Assembly: GCA_036389035.1 (NCBI GenBank)
Contig: DASVQQ010000040.1
Coordinates: 62,001-126,000 of the forward strand
From: Jatrophihabitans sp.
GTDB lineage: Bacteria > Actinomycetota > Actinomycetes > Mycobacteriales > Jatrophihabitantaceae
DNA: 64,000 bases
Direction: 5' to 3'
The notes below the pieces were generated by a model. That model ran no database searches and was not told the origin of the DNA. It saw only the letters and a program-made list of their open reading frames with translations. Within the stretch, counting starts at the first letter, position 1. The number at the start of each line of letters is the position of its first letter. A program made the translations under genes and the position numbers. Below are positions 35,555-43,844 of the stretch, one piece after another.

Positions 35555-35655
35555 CGGAACTGAGTTGACGTTGGAACTGGGCGAACGTTGGAACTGGGTG
35601 AACGTTGGAACTGGGTGACGTTCGATTCGAGTTGACGTTAGGACTGAGTTGACGT
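35555..35655. repeat. Six tandem 16-17-base repeats in the divergent promoter
   Basis: Units occupy 35555-35571, 35572-35588, 35589-35605, 35606-35621 (16 bases), 35622-35638 and 35639-35655. The consensus is TGGAACTGGGTGAACGT / TxGGACTGAGTTGACGT. Units end in GACGT or AACGT, and units 1, 5 and 6 end in GTTGACGT, the half site of the palindrome that follows. Confidence 0.9.
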
Positions 35656-35665
35656 TTACGTCAAC
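35648..35665. promoter_or_regulatory. Probable MerR/LiuR-type operator
   Basis: GTTGACGTTTACGTCAAC is a perfect inverted repeat (8-base arms, 2-base centre) ending 18 bases before the MerR ATG at 35684. As recalled, LiuR-type MerR regulators of branched-chain degradation use related sites built on ACGT half-sites. It lies between the divergent regulator and acyl-CoA dehydrogenase genes. Confidence 0.75.
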
Positions 35666-35683
35666 GTTAAGCACTATAACGCT

Positions 35684-36091
35684 ATGACCTCGGCAACGGA
35701 AGCCAGCGGGGCCGACCAGACCTGGACCGTCGGCGAGCTTGCCGATGAGCTGGGCGTCACCACCCGAACCCTGCGCTTCTACGAGGCCGAAGGGCTGATC
35801 GCGCCGGGACGAGCCGGCTCTGCCCGGGTCTATGACCACCGGGACCGGGCCCGGATCCGGCTCATCCTGCGCGGCAAGCGCTTCGGCATGTCACTGTCGG
35901 AGATCCGCGAGATCGTCGACATGTACGACGGGGCGGCCTCCTCCGAGCGGCGCCAGCTCGAGACGCTGCTGACCCGGCTGGATGAGATCACCGCTGACCT
36001 GACGGCCCGCCAGCGCGACCTCAAGCGGACGATGTCCGAGGTCGGCGAGGTCGCCCAGCAGTGCCGGGACCGGCTCGCCCAACTGTCCTGA
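35684..36091 (+). CDS. MerR-family regulator, LiuR-like
   Basis: This 135-residue protein has an N-terminal winged helix-turn-helix: WTVGELADELGVTTRTLRFYEAEGLIAP, then RVYDHRDRARIRLILRGKRFGMSLSEIREI. A long dimer helix to the C-terminus follows. It has no cysteine metal site and no effector domain, as in LiuR-type regulators that respond to acyl-CoA intermediates. The divergent acyl-CoA dehydrogenase/carboxyltransferase module and the ACGT palindrome just upstream support self-regulation and control of that module. Confidence 0.9.
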   Translation: MTSATEASGADQTWTVGELADELGVTTRTLRFYEAEGLIAPGRAGSARVYDHRDRARIRLILRGKRFGMSLSEIREIVDMYDGAASSERRQLETLLTRLDEITADLTARQRDLKRTMSEVGEVAQQCRDRLAQLS

Positions 36092-36165
36092 TCGGCGGTC
36101 GGCGGTCGGCGGTCGGCGGTCGGCGGTCGGTCGACGGTCGACGGTCGACGGTCGGCGACCAGTGA
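36092..36165 (+). repeat. Short tandem repeats after the MerR gene
   Basis: The stretch begins about five 7-base CGGCGGT units, passes into about three CGACGGT units, and ends in AGTGACC repeats. It lies just after the MerR stop. The remaining bases to 36318 show no gene, and no classical terminator was seen. Confidence 0.85.
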
Positions 36166-36318
36166 CCAGTGACCACGACCGGCGGGCCGGCGCCGGCGGG
36201 CGGCGGCCGGCCCGGTCGCGGTCCGGGTCCTTATCGGGTGGTCGCCTCGTTGGGTCGGCAGCTACCTCGACGCCCGTGGGCTCGGCAGCCAGTTCGCGGC
36301 CGGCTGGTCCAGCACCGG

Positions 36319-37896
36319 CTAGAACGGCGGCAGGCTCGGGTCCGCTCGATGAGCGAGTTCCCTCGCGCGTTGCCGGTTGGCTGCCGAGATCGCCTCAAGG
36401 GCATTGCTGATTCTCGATCGATCACTGCTGGTCCGAGCATGGCTCAGCTCACGGTTCCAGTGGGCGCTCAGCTTGGCGAAGGCCTGGTCCTCGCGGGTGT
36501 GGACCTCTTCGATGGTGGGCCGTCGCGGCGGTGCCGGTCGGTCGGGTGAGGCGCCGGGTTCTGCTCGAGGCCACCGTGTCGGTGGATGGCTCCGGTAGCT
36601 GTGGCCGGTGTCGTCGGTCCAGGTGAAGGATCCGTCGGGGTCATAGCTGTAAGCCCAGCCGGTGTCGATCTTGCACAGGTTGTGCCGCTTGCAGGCCAGC
36701 GCGCCGTTGCACCGGCAGGTCTGCCCACCTCGGCCATAGGGGGTGATGTGCTCGTACTCGCAGCGATAACCCGGCTGATTGCAGGTCGGAAAGCTGCACA
36801 CGCTGTCGCGGGCGGCGACGAAGTCCCGCAAGCGTTGGGATGGCCGGTAGCTGTGCTGGGAGATGTCCAGCAGCTGCCCGGTGTCGGGGTCGGTGAGCAG
36901 CCGGCGCCAGGTGCCGGAGGCATCAGCGGCCAGGCGCCGCGCGGCCTCGGCCGTGATCGGCCCATAACCGGCCAGGTCGGCCGGCTCGTCGTCGAGGCCG
37001 AGCAGGGTGTCTGCCGAGACGACCACCTGGATGGAGGGCCGGCGGCCCTGCAGCTCGGGCAGGGCGTCATGCGGCAGGCCGGACAGCACCGCGTCGACCA
37101 GCAGGTCTGCCCGCTTTTGGTCCATCGTCCGAGCATCGTGTGAGGGCAGCAGTCCCGCCGCGGCGGTCAGCCGGGTGAAGATCGATTGTCCCTGTGCCGC
37201 ACCCAGCAACACCGGCAGCTGCACCATGCCGTCATCGACAGGCTGGAACCCGACCTTGCGATCGGCCAGCGCGCGCTGATGGCGTTGCTCGCCCGTCGCC
37301 GGGTCCAACGCCAGCGCTGCCCGCTTCACGGCCTGCCGCAGTTGAGGGATCGTCTGGTCGGCGGCCCGCTCGATCACCGCGTTCTCGAAGGCGTCGACCA
37401 GCTCGGGTTCGAGCCCCCAGGCGGTCTCAGTGATCACCTCGGCGTGCCGTCCGGAGATCGCGCCGCGGGCCAGCAACCGCAACGTCCTCGGCAGCTCGCG
37501 CACCAGCGTCCGGCCGGTCCGCAGTTTTGACTGGGCAGCCGGCACGGGCACCTTCAGCGCCAACGACACCGCTTCTCGGGACAGCGTCAAGGCAGTCGAG
37601 TCGGCGGCGTCGATCTCGGCCAGCACCTGGGCCTGAACCGCTTCGATCCAGTTCTTCTGCTCCTGCAGGGCTGCCAACAGATCAAGGCGAGCGCCTGCTG
37701 GCAACGACCGGGCGTCCATTCTGGCCAGCTCATCAGTCGAGCGGGCGACCGGGGCACGTTCTGACAGCTCGGCCAACCGCTCGACGGCAGGCACCATCGC
37801 CGAGTACACCGGATGCTCGCTCCAGTCCGGCTCGGGCACGTCCGCCAACCATGCCGCGAAGTCGGGGGCCTCAGTGTCGAACATACTAGCGATCAT
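36319..37896 (-). CDS. DUF222 / HNH endonuclease-domain protein (13E12-type)
   Basis: This 525-residue protein has the actinobacterial DUF222 helical domain over about residues 30-330 (RLAELSERAPVA, ARGAISGRHAEVI, DPATGEQRHQRAL). An HNH module follows at about 360-430 (CSFPTCNQPGYRCEYEHI, GGQTCRCNGALACKRHN). Four cysteines could bind structural zinc. The usual RHH of the last HNH helix is RHN here. These multicopy genes resemble the REP13E12 family of mycobacteria; function is unknown, possibly nuclease. Start could be 37896 or an in-frame ATG at 37884. Possible DnaA-box-like sites lie just upstream. Confidence 0.88.
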   Translation of the reverse strand: MIASMFDTEAPDFAAWLADVPEPDWSEHPVYSAMVPAVERLAELSERAPVARSTDELARMDARSLPAGARLDLLAALQEQKNWIEAVQAQVLAEIDAADSTALTLSREAVSLALKVPVPAAQSKLRTGRTLVRELPRTLRLLARGAISGRHAEVITETAWGLEPELVDAFENAVIERAADQTIPQLRQAVKRAALALDPATGEQRHQRALADRKVGFQPVDDGMVQLPVLLGAAQGQSIFTRLTAAAGLLPSHDARTMDQKRADLLVDAVLSGLPHDALPELQGRRPSIQVVVSADTLLGLDDEPADLAGYGPITAEAARRLAADASGTWRRLLTDPDTGQLLDISQHSYRPSQRLRDFVAARDSVCSFPTCNQPGYRCEYEHITPYGRGGQTCRCNGALACKRHNLCKIDTGWAYSYDPDGSFTWTDDTGHSYRSHPPTRWPRAEPGASPDRPAPPRRPTIEEVHTREDQAFAKLSAHWNRELSHARTSSDRSRISNALEAISAANRQRARELAHRADPSLPPF

Positions 37897-37910
37897 ACCG
37901 TGCGCCAGGG

Positions 37911-37945
37911 ACTTATCCGGTCTGACTTGCCCTTTGTGGATAAGT
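37911..37945. promoter_or_regulatory. Inverted TTATCC pair with a perfect DnaA-box sequence
   Basis: ACTTATCC at 37911-37918 and GGATAAGT at 37938-37945 are perfectly complementary. The second lies in TGTGGATAA (37935-37943), whose complement TTATCCACA is the consensus DnaA box. The pair sits in front of the DUF222/HNH gene, which starts at 37896 on the minus strand. Confidence 0.6.
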
Positions 37946-38114
37946 AAAAACTCGAATCCGCGCGCAGCGGGTACGGCAGCCGGCCCGGCCGGCTCCGGAG
38001 TGGCTTACGTGACCATTTCGGGTCAGGCCGCAGGGCGGGTGGGTAGCCTTCGCAGCACACCCCGCCGGAAATCGCGCCGCCCGCGAACTCCGGCCGCAGT
38101 CAGGAGGCACACGC

Positions 38115-39881
38115 ATGCGCAAGGTGCTCATCGCCAACCGCGGCGAGATCGCCGTCCGGATCATCCGGGCAGCCAAGGACGCGGGGCTGAGCTCGGTGGC
38201 GGTCTACGCCGACCCCGACCGCGACGCCCTGCACGTCCGGATGGCTGACGAGGCCTTCGCGCTCGGCGGCAGCACCCCGGCGGAGTCCTACCTGATGGTC
38301 GAGAAGGTGATCGAAGCGGCGCGGACGTCCGGCGCGGACGCGGTGCACCCCGGCTACGGGTTTCTCAGTGAGAACGCCGACTTCGCGCAGGCGGTGCTCG
38401 ACGCCGGCCTGACCTGGATCGGCCCGTCGCCGCAGGCCATCCGCGACCTCGGTGACAAGGTCACCGCCCGGCACATCGCGCTGCGCGCCGGCGCGCCACT
38501 GGTGCCCGGCACCAAGGAGCCGGTGAGCGGCCCGGACGAGGTCCTGGCCTTCGCCACCGAGCACGGGCTGCCGGTGGCGATCAAGGCGGCATTCGGCGGC
38601 GGCGGACGCGGGCTGAAGATCGCCCGGACGCTGGAGGAGATCCCGGAGCTGTACGCCAGCGCGGTGCGCGAGGCTCTCAGCGCGTTCGGCCGCGGCGAGT
38701 GCTTCGTGGAGCGTTACCTGGAGCGCTCCCGCCACGTCGAGGCGCAGGTGCTGGCCGACACCCACGGCAACGTGATCGTGGTCGGCACCCGGGACTGCTC
38801 GCTGCAGCGGCGCAACCAGAAGCTGGTCGAAGAGGCCCCGGCCCCGTTCCTGTCCGACGAGCAGCGCGAGCGGATCCACGCCTCGGCCAAGGCGATCTGC
38901 CGGGAGGCCAATTACACCGGCGCCGGCACCGTGGAGTACCTGGTCGGCGCTGACGGCGTGATCAGCTTTCTCGAGGTCAACACCCGGCTGCAGGTCGAGC
39001 ACCCGGTCTCGGAGGAGACCACCGGCCTGGACCTGGTCCGCGAGCAGTTCCGGATCGCCGACGGCGAGCCGTTGCGCTGGGCCGAGGACCCCACGCCGCA
39101 CGGGCACGCGATCGAGTTCCGAATCAACGGCGAGGACCCCGGACGCGGTTTCCTGCCGGCGCCCGGCATGGTGACCGACTACCGGGAGCCGGCCGGCCCC
39201 GGCGTGCGGGTGGATTCCGGCATCGAGGGCGACTCGGTGATCGGCGGCGCCTTCGACTCGCTGCTGGCCAAGCTGATCGTCTGGGGCGAGACCCGGGACG
39301 AGGCACTGGCCAGGTCGCGCCGGGCGCTGGACGAGTTCGTGGTCGGGGGCATGGCGACCGTGCTGCCGTTCCACCGCGCGGTGGTGCGCGATCCGGCCTT
39401 CGCCCCGGCCGACGGCGCGGAATTCAGCGTGTTCACCAGGTGGATCGAGACCGAGTTCGACAACCAGCTACCCGCCTTCAGCGGGGCTGCCGGCGCCGAG
39501 GCCGACGCCGGTGAGCGTGACCGGGTGGTGGTCGAGGTGAACGGCAAGCGACTGGAGGTCACCCTGCCGGCCGGCTTCGGCGCGGCCTCCGGCGGGGCGG
39601 CTGTCGGTGGAGCGAAGAAGGCCCCCAAGCGGTCCGGGGCGAAGCGGTCCGGGGCGGCGGCGTCCGGTGACGCCCTCACCGCGCCCATGCAGGGAACCAT
39701 CGTCAAGGTCGCGGTCAGCGACGGCGACACGGTGGCTGCCGGTGACCTGGTGGTGGTGCTGGAGGCCATGAAGATGGAGCAGCCCATCAACGCTCACAAG
39801 GCCGGCACCATCACCGGGCTGTCCGCCGCGGCCGGCGAGGTGGTCACGTCCGGCTCGGTGATCTGCGAGGTCAAGGACTAG
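38115..39881 (+). CDS. accA: Acyl-CoA carboxylase alpha subunit (biotin carboxylase plus biotin carrier)
   Basis: The ATG at 38115 follows AGGAGG. This 588-residue protein is the fused subunit: an N-terminal biotin carboxylase with RKVLIANRGEIAVR, the ATP-grasp loop GGGGRG (161-166), RDCSLQRRNQK and EVNTRLQVEHPV. A Gly/Lys-rich hinge (about 500-520) follows, and then a C-terminal carrier with EAMKMEQP where K553 is biotinylated. It carboxylates biotin using bicarbonate and ATP and serves the beta subunits at 27279 and 32647. A strong hairpin follows the stop. Confidence 0.96.
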   Translation: MRKVLIANRGEIAVRIIRAAKDAGLSSVAVYADPDRDALHVRMADEAFALGGSTPAESYLMVEKVIEAARTSGADAVHPGYGFLSENADFAQAVLDAGLTWIGPSPQAIRDLGDKVTARHIALRAGAPLVPGTKEPVSGPDEVLAFATEHGLPVAIKAAFGGGGRGLKIARTLEEIPELYASAVREALSAFGRGECFVERYLERSRHVEAQVLADTHGNVIVVGTRDCSLQRRNQKLVEEAPAPFLSDEQRERIHASAKAICREANYTGAGTVEYLVGADGVISFLEVNTRLQVEHPVSEETTGLDLVREQFRIADGEPLRWAEDPTPHGHAIEFRINGEDPGRGFLPAPGMVTDYREPAGPGVRVDSGIEGDSVIGGAFDSLLAKLIVWGETRDEALARSRRALDEFVVGGMATVLPFHRAVVRDPAFAPADGAEFSVFTRWIETEFDNQLPAFSGAAGAEADAGERDRVVVEVNGKRLEVTLPAGFGAASGGAAVGGAKKAPKRSGAKRSGAAASGDALTAPMQGTIVKVAVSDGDTVAAGDLVVVLEAMKMEQPINAHKAGTITGLSAAAGEVVTSGSVICEVKD

Positions 39882-39886
39882 ACACA

Positions 39887-39926
39887 CCACGGCGAGCCGG
39901 CCCGAAGTGGCACCGGCTCGCCGTGG
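39887..39926. terminator. Perfect 14-base-pair hairpin between accA and the convergent YceI gene
   Basis: CCACGGCGAGCCGG (39887-39900) is fully complementary to 39913-39926, with a 12-base loop. It lies five bases after the accA stop and before the convergent YceI gene, so it can terminate both. No T-run follows, as is usual in high-G+C actinobacteria. Confidence 0.85.
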
Positions 39927-39960
39927 GCGCTCGCGCGCTGGTCAGGCGGCGTCGAGCGGG

Positions 39961-40521
39961 TCAGGCAGCGTCGAGCACGGCCTCGATCTCGAGGGTGATG
40001 CTGATCTTGTCGCCGATGACCACGCCGCCGCCGTCCATCGGCATGTCGATGTCGACGCCGAACTCCTTGCGGGAGATCTCGGTCTTGGCGCTGAAGCCGG
40101 CGCGGGTGCCGCCGTAGGCGTCCGGGCCGATGCCGTTGAGCTCGAGCTTGAGAGTGACACCCTTGGTGACGCCCTTGAGGCTCAGGTCACCGGTCAGCAG
40201 GTAGTCCGCCCCGTCGGCCTTGAGCGAGGTGGAGGCGAAAGTCATGGTCGGGTACTTCTCGACCTCGAAGAAGTCGCGCGAGCGGATGTGGTCATCGCGC
40301 TGGGCGTTGTTGGTGTCGATCGAGCTCAGGTCGATCTCGGCGGTGACCGAGGAGTCGGCCGGGTTCTCCGCGGTGACGATGGTGCCGGAGAACGAGCCGA
40401 AGCGGCCCTTCACCTTGCTGACCATCATGTGCCGGACCGAGAACGAGACGTCGGAGTGGACGGGGTCGATCGACCAGGTGCCGGTCAGGTAGCCGGGGAT
40501 CGTCGGGGTGGCGAGTGTCAT
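39961..40521 (-). CDS. YceI-family lipocalin-like protein
   Basis: The ATG at 40521 has GGAGG six bases upstream; in-frame sequence to 40587 is not needed. The 186-residue protein shows the YceI barrel: GTWSIDPVHSDVSFSVRHMMVSKVKGRF, then RDDHIRSRDFFEV, then a C-terminal KTEISRKEFG. No signal peptide is seen, so a cytoplasmic form is likely. YceI proteins bind isoprenoid quinones or other amphiphiles in an extended barrel. A TCAACTGTTGA palindrome lies just upstream at about 40549-40559 and could be an operator. Confidence 0.92.
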   Translation of the reverse strand: MTLATPTIPGYLTGTWSIDPVHSDVSFSVRHMMVSKVKGRFGSFSGTIVTAENPADSSVTAEIDLSSIDTNNAQRDDHIRSRDFFEVEKYPTMTFASTSLKADGADYLLTGDLSLKGVTKGVTLKLELNGIGPDAYGGTRAGFSAKTEISRKEFGVDIDMPMDGGGVVIGDKISITLEIEAVLDAA

Positions 40522-40676
40522 CAGGAACCTCCAAATTGGTTTAGTGTTCAACTGTTGATGACACAACCAGCCTGCTGGCAAACACATTCCCGGAGTAGTG
40601 TGACCTGGGCCACGTAGGAGAGGTAGCGGCGTGCAGCCGGAGCGCAGGCAAGCCGAGCGGGGCTGCCCGCGGTGCG

Positions 40677-41573
40677 TTAGTCCCGGCGGCTGCGGATCAG
40701 CAACGTCTGCAGGCCGGCGCCCAGCACCCCCGCGCGGTCGGACAGGGTGGAGCGCGCCATGCCCAGACCGGCGCCGTATTCGCTGACCGCCTGCATCAGC
40801 ACCCAGTCGTCCTGGCTCTGGCGCGTCAGGTGCACGTCCAGGTCGACGTTGGCGAAGGACCAGTCATCCCAGTCCACCAGCGAGGAGATGCCGCTGGCCG
40901 AGTCGGCGACCAGCGCCAGCCGCTGCAAGCTGGACAGCCGCTCACCGGCCACCAGCGGCACCCGCGCCCGGGCCCAGGTGGACGCCGGGCCGGGCCGGCG
41001 GGCCGCCCCGGAGACAGCTCGCCACTCCAGGTGCCGCGCGTAGGGAAAGCCGTCCATGTCGAAGACCGGCCGAGCCAACGGGTCGTCGCGATTCTCGGGG
41101 GTGGCGGCGGCATCCTCGGCGGTGGCGGCGGCATCCTCGGCGGTGGCGGCGGCCTCCGGCGCGCGTTCGCTCGCGCTGCCGGAGTGCGGACCGGCTGCCC
41201 GGTGGTTCTCGGGGACCAGCCAGACTCGTGCCTGCAGGCAGGCCCGGCCGCCGGCGGCCAGCTCGGCCGAGATCAGCACGGCGCTGCGAGCCAGCCGCAG
41301 CACCCGCGCCGACACCGTGAGCGGGGCGACCGGGACCGGCGCCAGGAACTCGGCCGCGATCCGGGCCGCCACCAGGTCCGAACGTCCGGCGGCAGTGGTG
41401 GCAAGCTGTTCGGCCAGCCGGACCAGCAGCGCGCTGGGCGGTCCGCCGTGCTGCAGCTCATCCGACCACGGCCCGCCGCAGGCCGGCTCGCTGTTCACCG
41501 TGCCAGCCAGTTCGGCACGCGCCGCGGCGCCGCCGAGTTCGACGTTCAGCTCGGTGAAGAAGGCGGTGTCCAC
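40677..41573 (-). CDS. TesB-like acyl-CoA thioesterase family protein
   Basis: The GTG at 41573 gives a product of about 298 residues that begins as family members do (DTAFFTELN). It has two hot-dog-fold halves: an N-terminal part with W-S-D-E-L-Q-H-G-G-P-P-S-A-L-L and a C-terminal part with DWDDWSFANVDLDVHLTR. An Ala/Glu-rich tract (EDAAAT repeats, 41100-41155) joins the halves and is unusual. The open frame further upstream enters the divergent DUF5313 gene and is shadow. It probably hydrolyses acyl-CoA thioesters; the substrate is unknown. Confidence 0.82.
   Translation of the reverse strand: MDTAFFTELNVELGGAAARAELAGTVNSEPACGGPWSDELQHGGPPSALLVRLAEQLATTAAGRSDLVAARIAAEFLAPVPVAPLTVSARVLRLARSAVLISAELAAGGRACLQARVWLVPENHRAAGPHSGSASERAPEAAATAEDAAATAEDAAATPENRDDPLARPVFDMDGFPYARHLEWRAVSGAARRPGPASTWARARVPLVAGERLSSLQRLALVADSASGISSLVDWDDWSFANVDLDVHLTRQSQDDWVLMQAVSEYGAGLGMARSTLSDRAGVLGAGLQTLLIRSRRD
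41100..41155. repeat. 21-base tandem repeat inside the thioesterase gene
   Basis: Two perfect 21-base copies (41100-41120 and 41121-41141) and part of a third are present. On the minus strand they encode A-E-D-A-A-A-T repeats in the linker of the thioesterase. Confidence 0.85.
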
Positions 41574-41606
41574 CCCGGGAACGATAGCGTCCAGACTGGA
41601 CCGGTG

Positions 41607-41933
41607 ATGATGTCCGCTGAGCACCCTGGCGTGCTGCGCTGGCTGGGCTACGCCCTCGGTGGCCGGCTTCCCGAGCGCTACCACGACTGGGTCTTCACCG
41701 ACCTGACCGGGCCGGACTGGCGGCTGCGCGAGGCCGGCCGGATCATGCTGTTCGCAGTCGTCCCGATCACCGTGCTGCTGTTGCTGCCCGGCCGCCTCGA
41801 GATCCGGATCTACGCCGCGCTGTTCGTCCTGGTCGGGCCGCTGTTCGTCGGCCTTGCCTACGGCGAGGAGTTGCGCGACCGGCGGCTGCGCCAGCACGGC
41901 ATGCTGCCGCCGTCCGGGCCTGACCCGGACTGA
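41607..41933 (+). CDS. DUF5313 membrane protein
   Basis: ATG codons at 41607 and 41610 are the likely starts, only 33 bases from the divergent thioesterase start. The 108-residue protein matches the DUF5313 pattern (RWLGYALGGRLPERYHDWV, DLTGPDWRLREAGR). Two membrane spans follow (about 47-64 and 68-84) with a basic tail. The family is found in actinobacteria and its function is unknown. Confidence 0.82.
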   Translation: MMSAEHPGVLRWLGYALGGRLPERYHDWVFTDLTGPDWRLREAGRIMLFAVVPITVLLLLPGRLEIRIYAALFVLVGPLFVGLAYGEELRDRRLRQHGMLPPSGPDPD

Positions 41934-41948
41934 ACCGCGCCGGCCGGC

Positions 41949-42296
41949 TCAGCCCTGCCGGCGGGCGGCGATCCGGGAGATCATCTCGATGCGCTTCTCG
42001 GCGAGCGAGATCATCTCCGTGGTCCGCGAGCCGACATGCGCGGTGTCGGCCCCTTGGGAGAACACCATCGCCCAGCCGTTGGCGCCTTCCAGCGCCGGCA
42101 CCCGCTCGACCAGCTCGGTGCGCGCGACGTGGTGCACCCCGTCGAAGAGGTAGTCCTCGGTCACCACGGCCACCACCACGTGGTCGGCGGGAAGCAGGGC
42201 CACGTGCGCCACGATCCGCTCGGAGTTCTCGGCGAACACCGCGGCCGCTCGAATGGTCCGGCGGGATTTCTCTATCTGTTCCGGTGAGATGTCCAT
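41949..42296 (-). CDS. Unknown cytoplasmic protein
   Basis: This 115-residue protein has an N-terminal helix (SPEQIEKSRRTIRAAAVFAENSE), a beta-rich middle (VVVAVVTEDYLFDGVHHVARTELVERVP), and a helical end rich in Arg/Ile (MISLAEKRIEMISRIAARR). It has no cysteine, no signal peptide and no membrane span. Residue patterns are regular enough for a real folded protein, but the family is not recognised. It lies 57 bases downstream of lpdA on the same strand, so the two are probably co-transcribed. Confidence 0.7.
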   Translation of the reverse strand: MDISPEQIEKSRRTIRAAAVFAENSERIVAHVALLPADHVVVAVVTEDYLFDGVHHVARTELVERVPALEGANGWAMVFSQGADTAHVGSRTTEMISLAEKRIEMISRIAARRQG

Positions 42297-42324
42297 CTGC
42301 TGCCTTGCCTTGTCAGTGCGGTCG

Positions 42325-42365
42325 GTCAGTCCAGGTCGGTCAGTCCAGGTCGGTCAGTCCAGGTC
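42325..42365. repeat. 14-base tandem repeat after lpdA
   Basis: Three copies of GGTCGGTCAGTCCA lie at the end of the lpdA gene and just after it on the minus strand; the last copy supplies the lpdA stop (42354). No role is evident. Confidence 0.8.
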
Positions 42366-43769
42366 GTCGTGATGCATCAGTTGCCGAGCCGCTTCGGTGA
42401 CCGAGCCGGAGATCGACGGGTAGATGGTGAAGGTGGCCGCCAGGGCGTTGACGGTGAGCCCCAACTGGACCGCCACGGCGATCGAGTGAATCAGCTCCGA
42501 GGCCTGCGCCGCCACCACCGACCCCCCGATCACCACGCCGGAAGCCGGCCGGCAATAGATCTTGACGAAGCCCTCGGTGACGCCCTGCATCTTGGCGCGG
42601 GCGTTGCCGCTCAGGGGCAGCGTGATGGTGCGGGCCGGCACCGCCCCTGAGGTGACCGCGGCATGGCCGATGCCGACGGTGGCGATCTCGGGATGGGTGA
42701 AGACGTTGGCGGCCACGGTCTTCAGGCGCAGCGGCTGCACCGCCTCGCCGAGGGCGTGCCACATCGCCACCCGGCCCTGCATGGCCGCCACCGACGCCAG
42801 CAGCAGCACGCCTGTGCAGTCACCGGCGGCGTAGATGCCGGGCACCGGGGTGCGCGAGACCCGGTCCACCTCGATGAAGCCGGCCTCGGTGGGGGTCAGG
42901 CCCACGTGCTCCAGGCCCAGTCCGGTCGTGTTCGGCACCGAGCCGACGCACATCAGCACGTGCGAGCCGGCCACGGTGCGCCCGTCCACCAGCTGCACCT
43001 CGACGCCCTCGCCCACCCGCGACACCGAGGCGGCCCGGGCCTGCTTGATCAGGGTGCCGCCGCGTTGGGTGAACACCTTCTCGATGACGTCGGCAGCCTC
43101 CGGATCCTCGCCGGGCAGCACCTTCTCACGGCTGGACACCAGGGTCACCGGCACGCCCATCTCGCTGTAGCCGGAGGCGAATTCGGCGCCGGTGACGCCG
43201 GAGCCGACCACGATCAGGTGAGCCGGCAGCTCCTTGAGGTCATAGAGCTGGCGCCAGGACAGGATGCGCTCGCCGTCCGGCTCGGCGCCGGGCAACACCC
43301 GCGGCGTGCCGCCGGTGGCCAGCAGCACCACGTCCGCCTCGATCCGCTGGGACGGCGCCAGCTCACCGGCGCCGGTGACGTCGATCGCGTAGGTCCGGCC
43401 CGGCTGGTCCGGGGCGAAGCTCGCCCGGCCGGGCAGCACCGTGACGCCGTGCTTGCTCAGCCGGTTGGCGATGTCGGCGGACTGGTTGGCGGCCAGCTGG
43501 CGCACCCGCTCGTTGACCACCGCCAGCTGCACCGTGACGTCGCTGCTCGCCGTGGAGACACCGACCGCGGGAGCGTCGCGAAAGGCGGTCACCTTCTCGG
43601 AGGTGGCGATCAAGGTCTTCGACGGCACGCAGTCATAGAGCACGCAGGCTCCGCCGACCCCGTCGGACTCGATCAGGGTCACCTCGGCTCCCAGTTCGGC
43701 CGCCACCAGAGCGGCCTCGTAACCAGCCGGGCCGCCACCGATGATCGCGATACGTCTCACACGGTCCAT
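42354..43769 (-). CDS. lpdA: LpdA-type flavoprotein disulfide reductase / NAD(P)H quinone reductase
   Basis: This 471-residue protein has the FAD motif GGGPAG (11-16), a redox-active pair C42-x4-C47 in GGACVLYDC, a central NAD(P) motif VVGSGVTGAEFASGY, and YAAGDCTG for FAD. The C-terminal interface reads YPSISGSVTEAA, without the His-Glu pair of true dihydrolipoamide dehydrogenases. This argues for quinone reduction, as described for mycobacterial LpdA. Both cysteines of the active-site pair are present here. Gene position between accA and the amidohydrolase matches mycobacteria. Confidence 0.9.
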   Translation of the reverse strand: MDRVRRIAIIGGGPAGYEAALVAAELGAEVTLIESDGVGGACVLYDCVPSKTLIATSEKVTAFRDAPAVGVSTASSDVTVQLAVVNERVRQLAANQSADIANRLSKHGVTVLPGRASFAPDQPGRTYAIDVTGAGELAPSQRIEADVVLLATGGTPRVLPGAEPDGERILSWRQLYDLKELPAHLIVVGSGVTGAEFASGYSEMGVPVTLVSSREKVLPGEDPEAADVIEKVFTQRGGTLIKQARAASVSRVGEGVEVQLVDGRTVAGSHVLMCVGSVPNTTGLGLEHVGLTPTEAGFIEVDRVSRTPVPGIYAAGDCTGVLLLASVAAMQGRVAMWHALGEAVQPLRLKTVAANVFTHPEIATVGIGHAAVTSGAVPARTITLPLSGNARAKMQGVTEGFVKIYCRPASGVVIGGSVVAAQASELIHSIAVAVQLGLTVNALAATFTIYPSISGSVTEAARQLMHHDDLD

Positions 43770-43844
43770 TGTCGCGGATCTGGGCCCGGCGCACCCGCCC
43801 GGGGCTGATGATCACCCGGCGGAGTGTCGGTAGGCTGCCTGATC

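Noticed and set aside
42354..43769. True dihydrolipoamide dehydrogenase
   Set aside because: The C-terminal His-Glu pair needed for lipoamide chemistry is absent; the interface reads YPSISGS.
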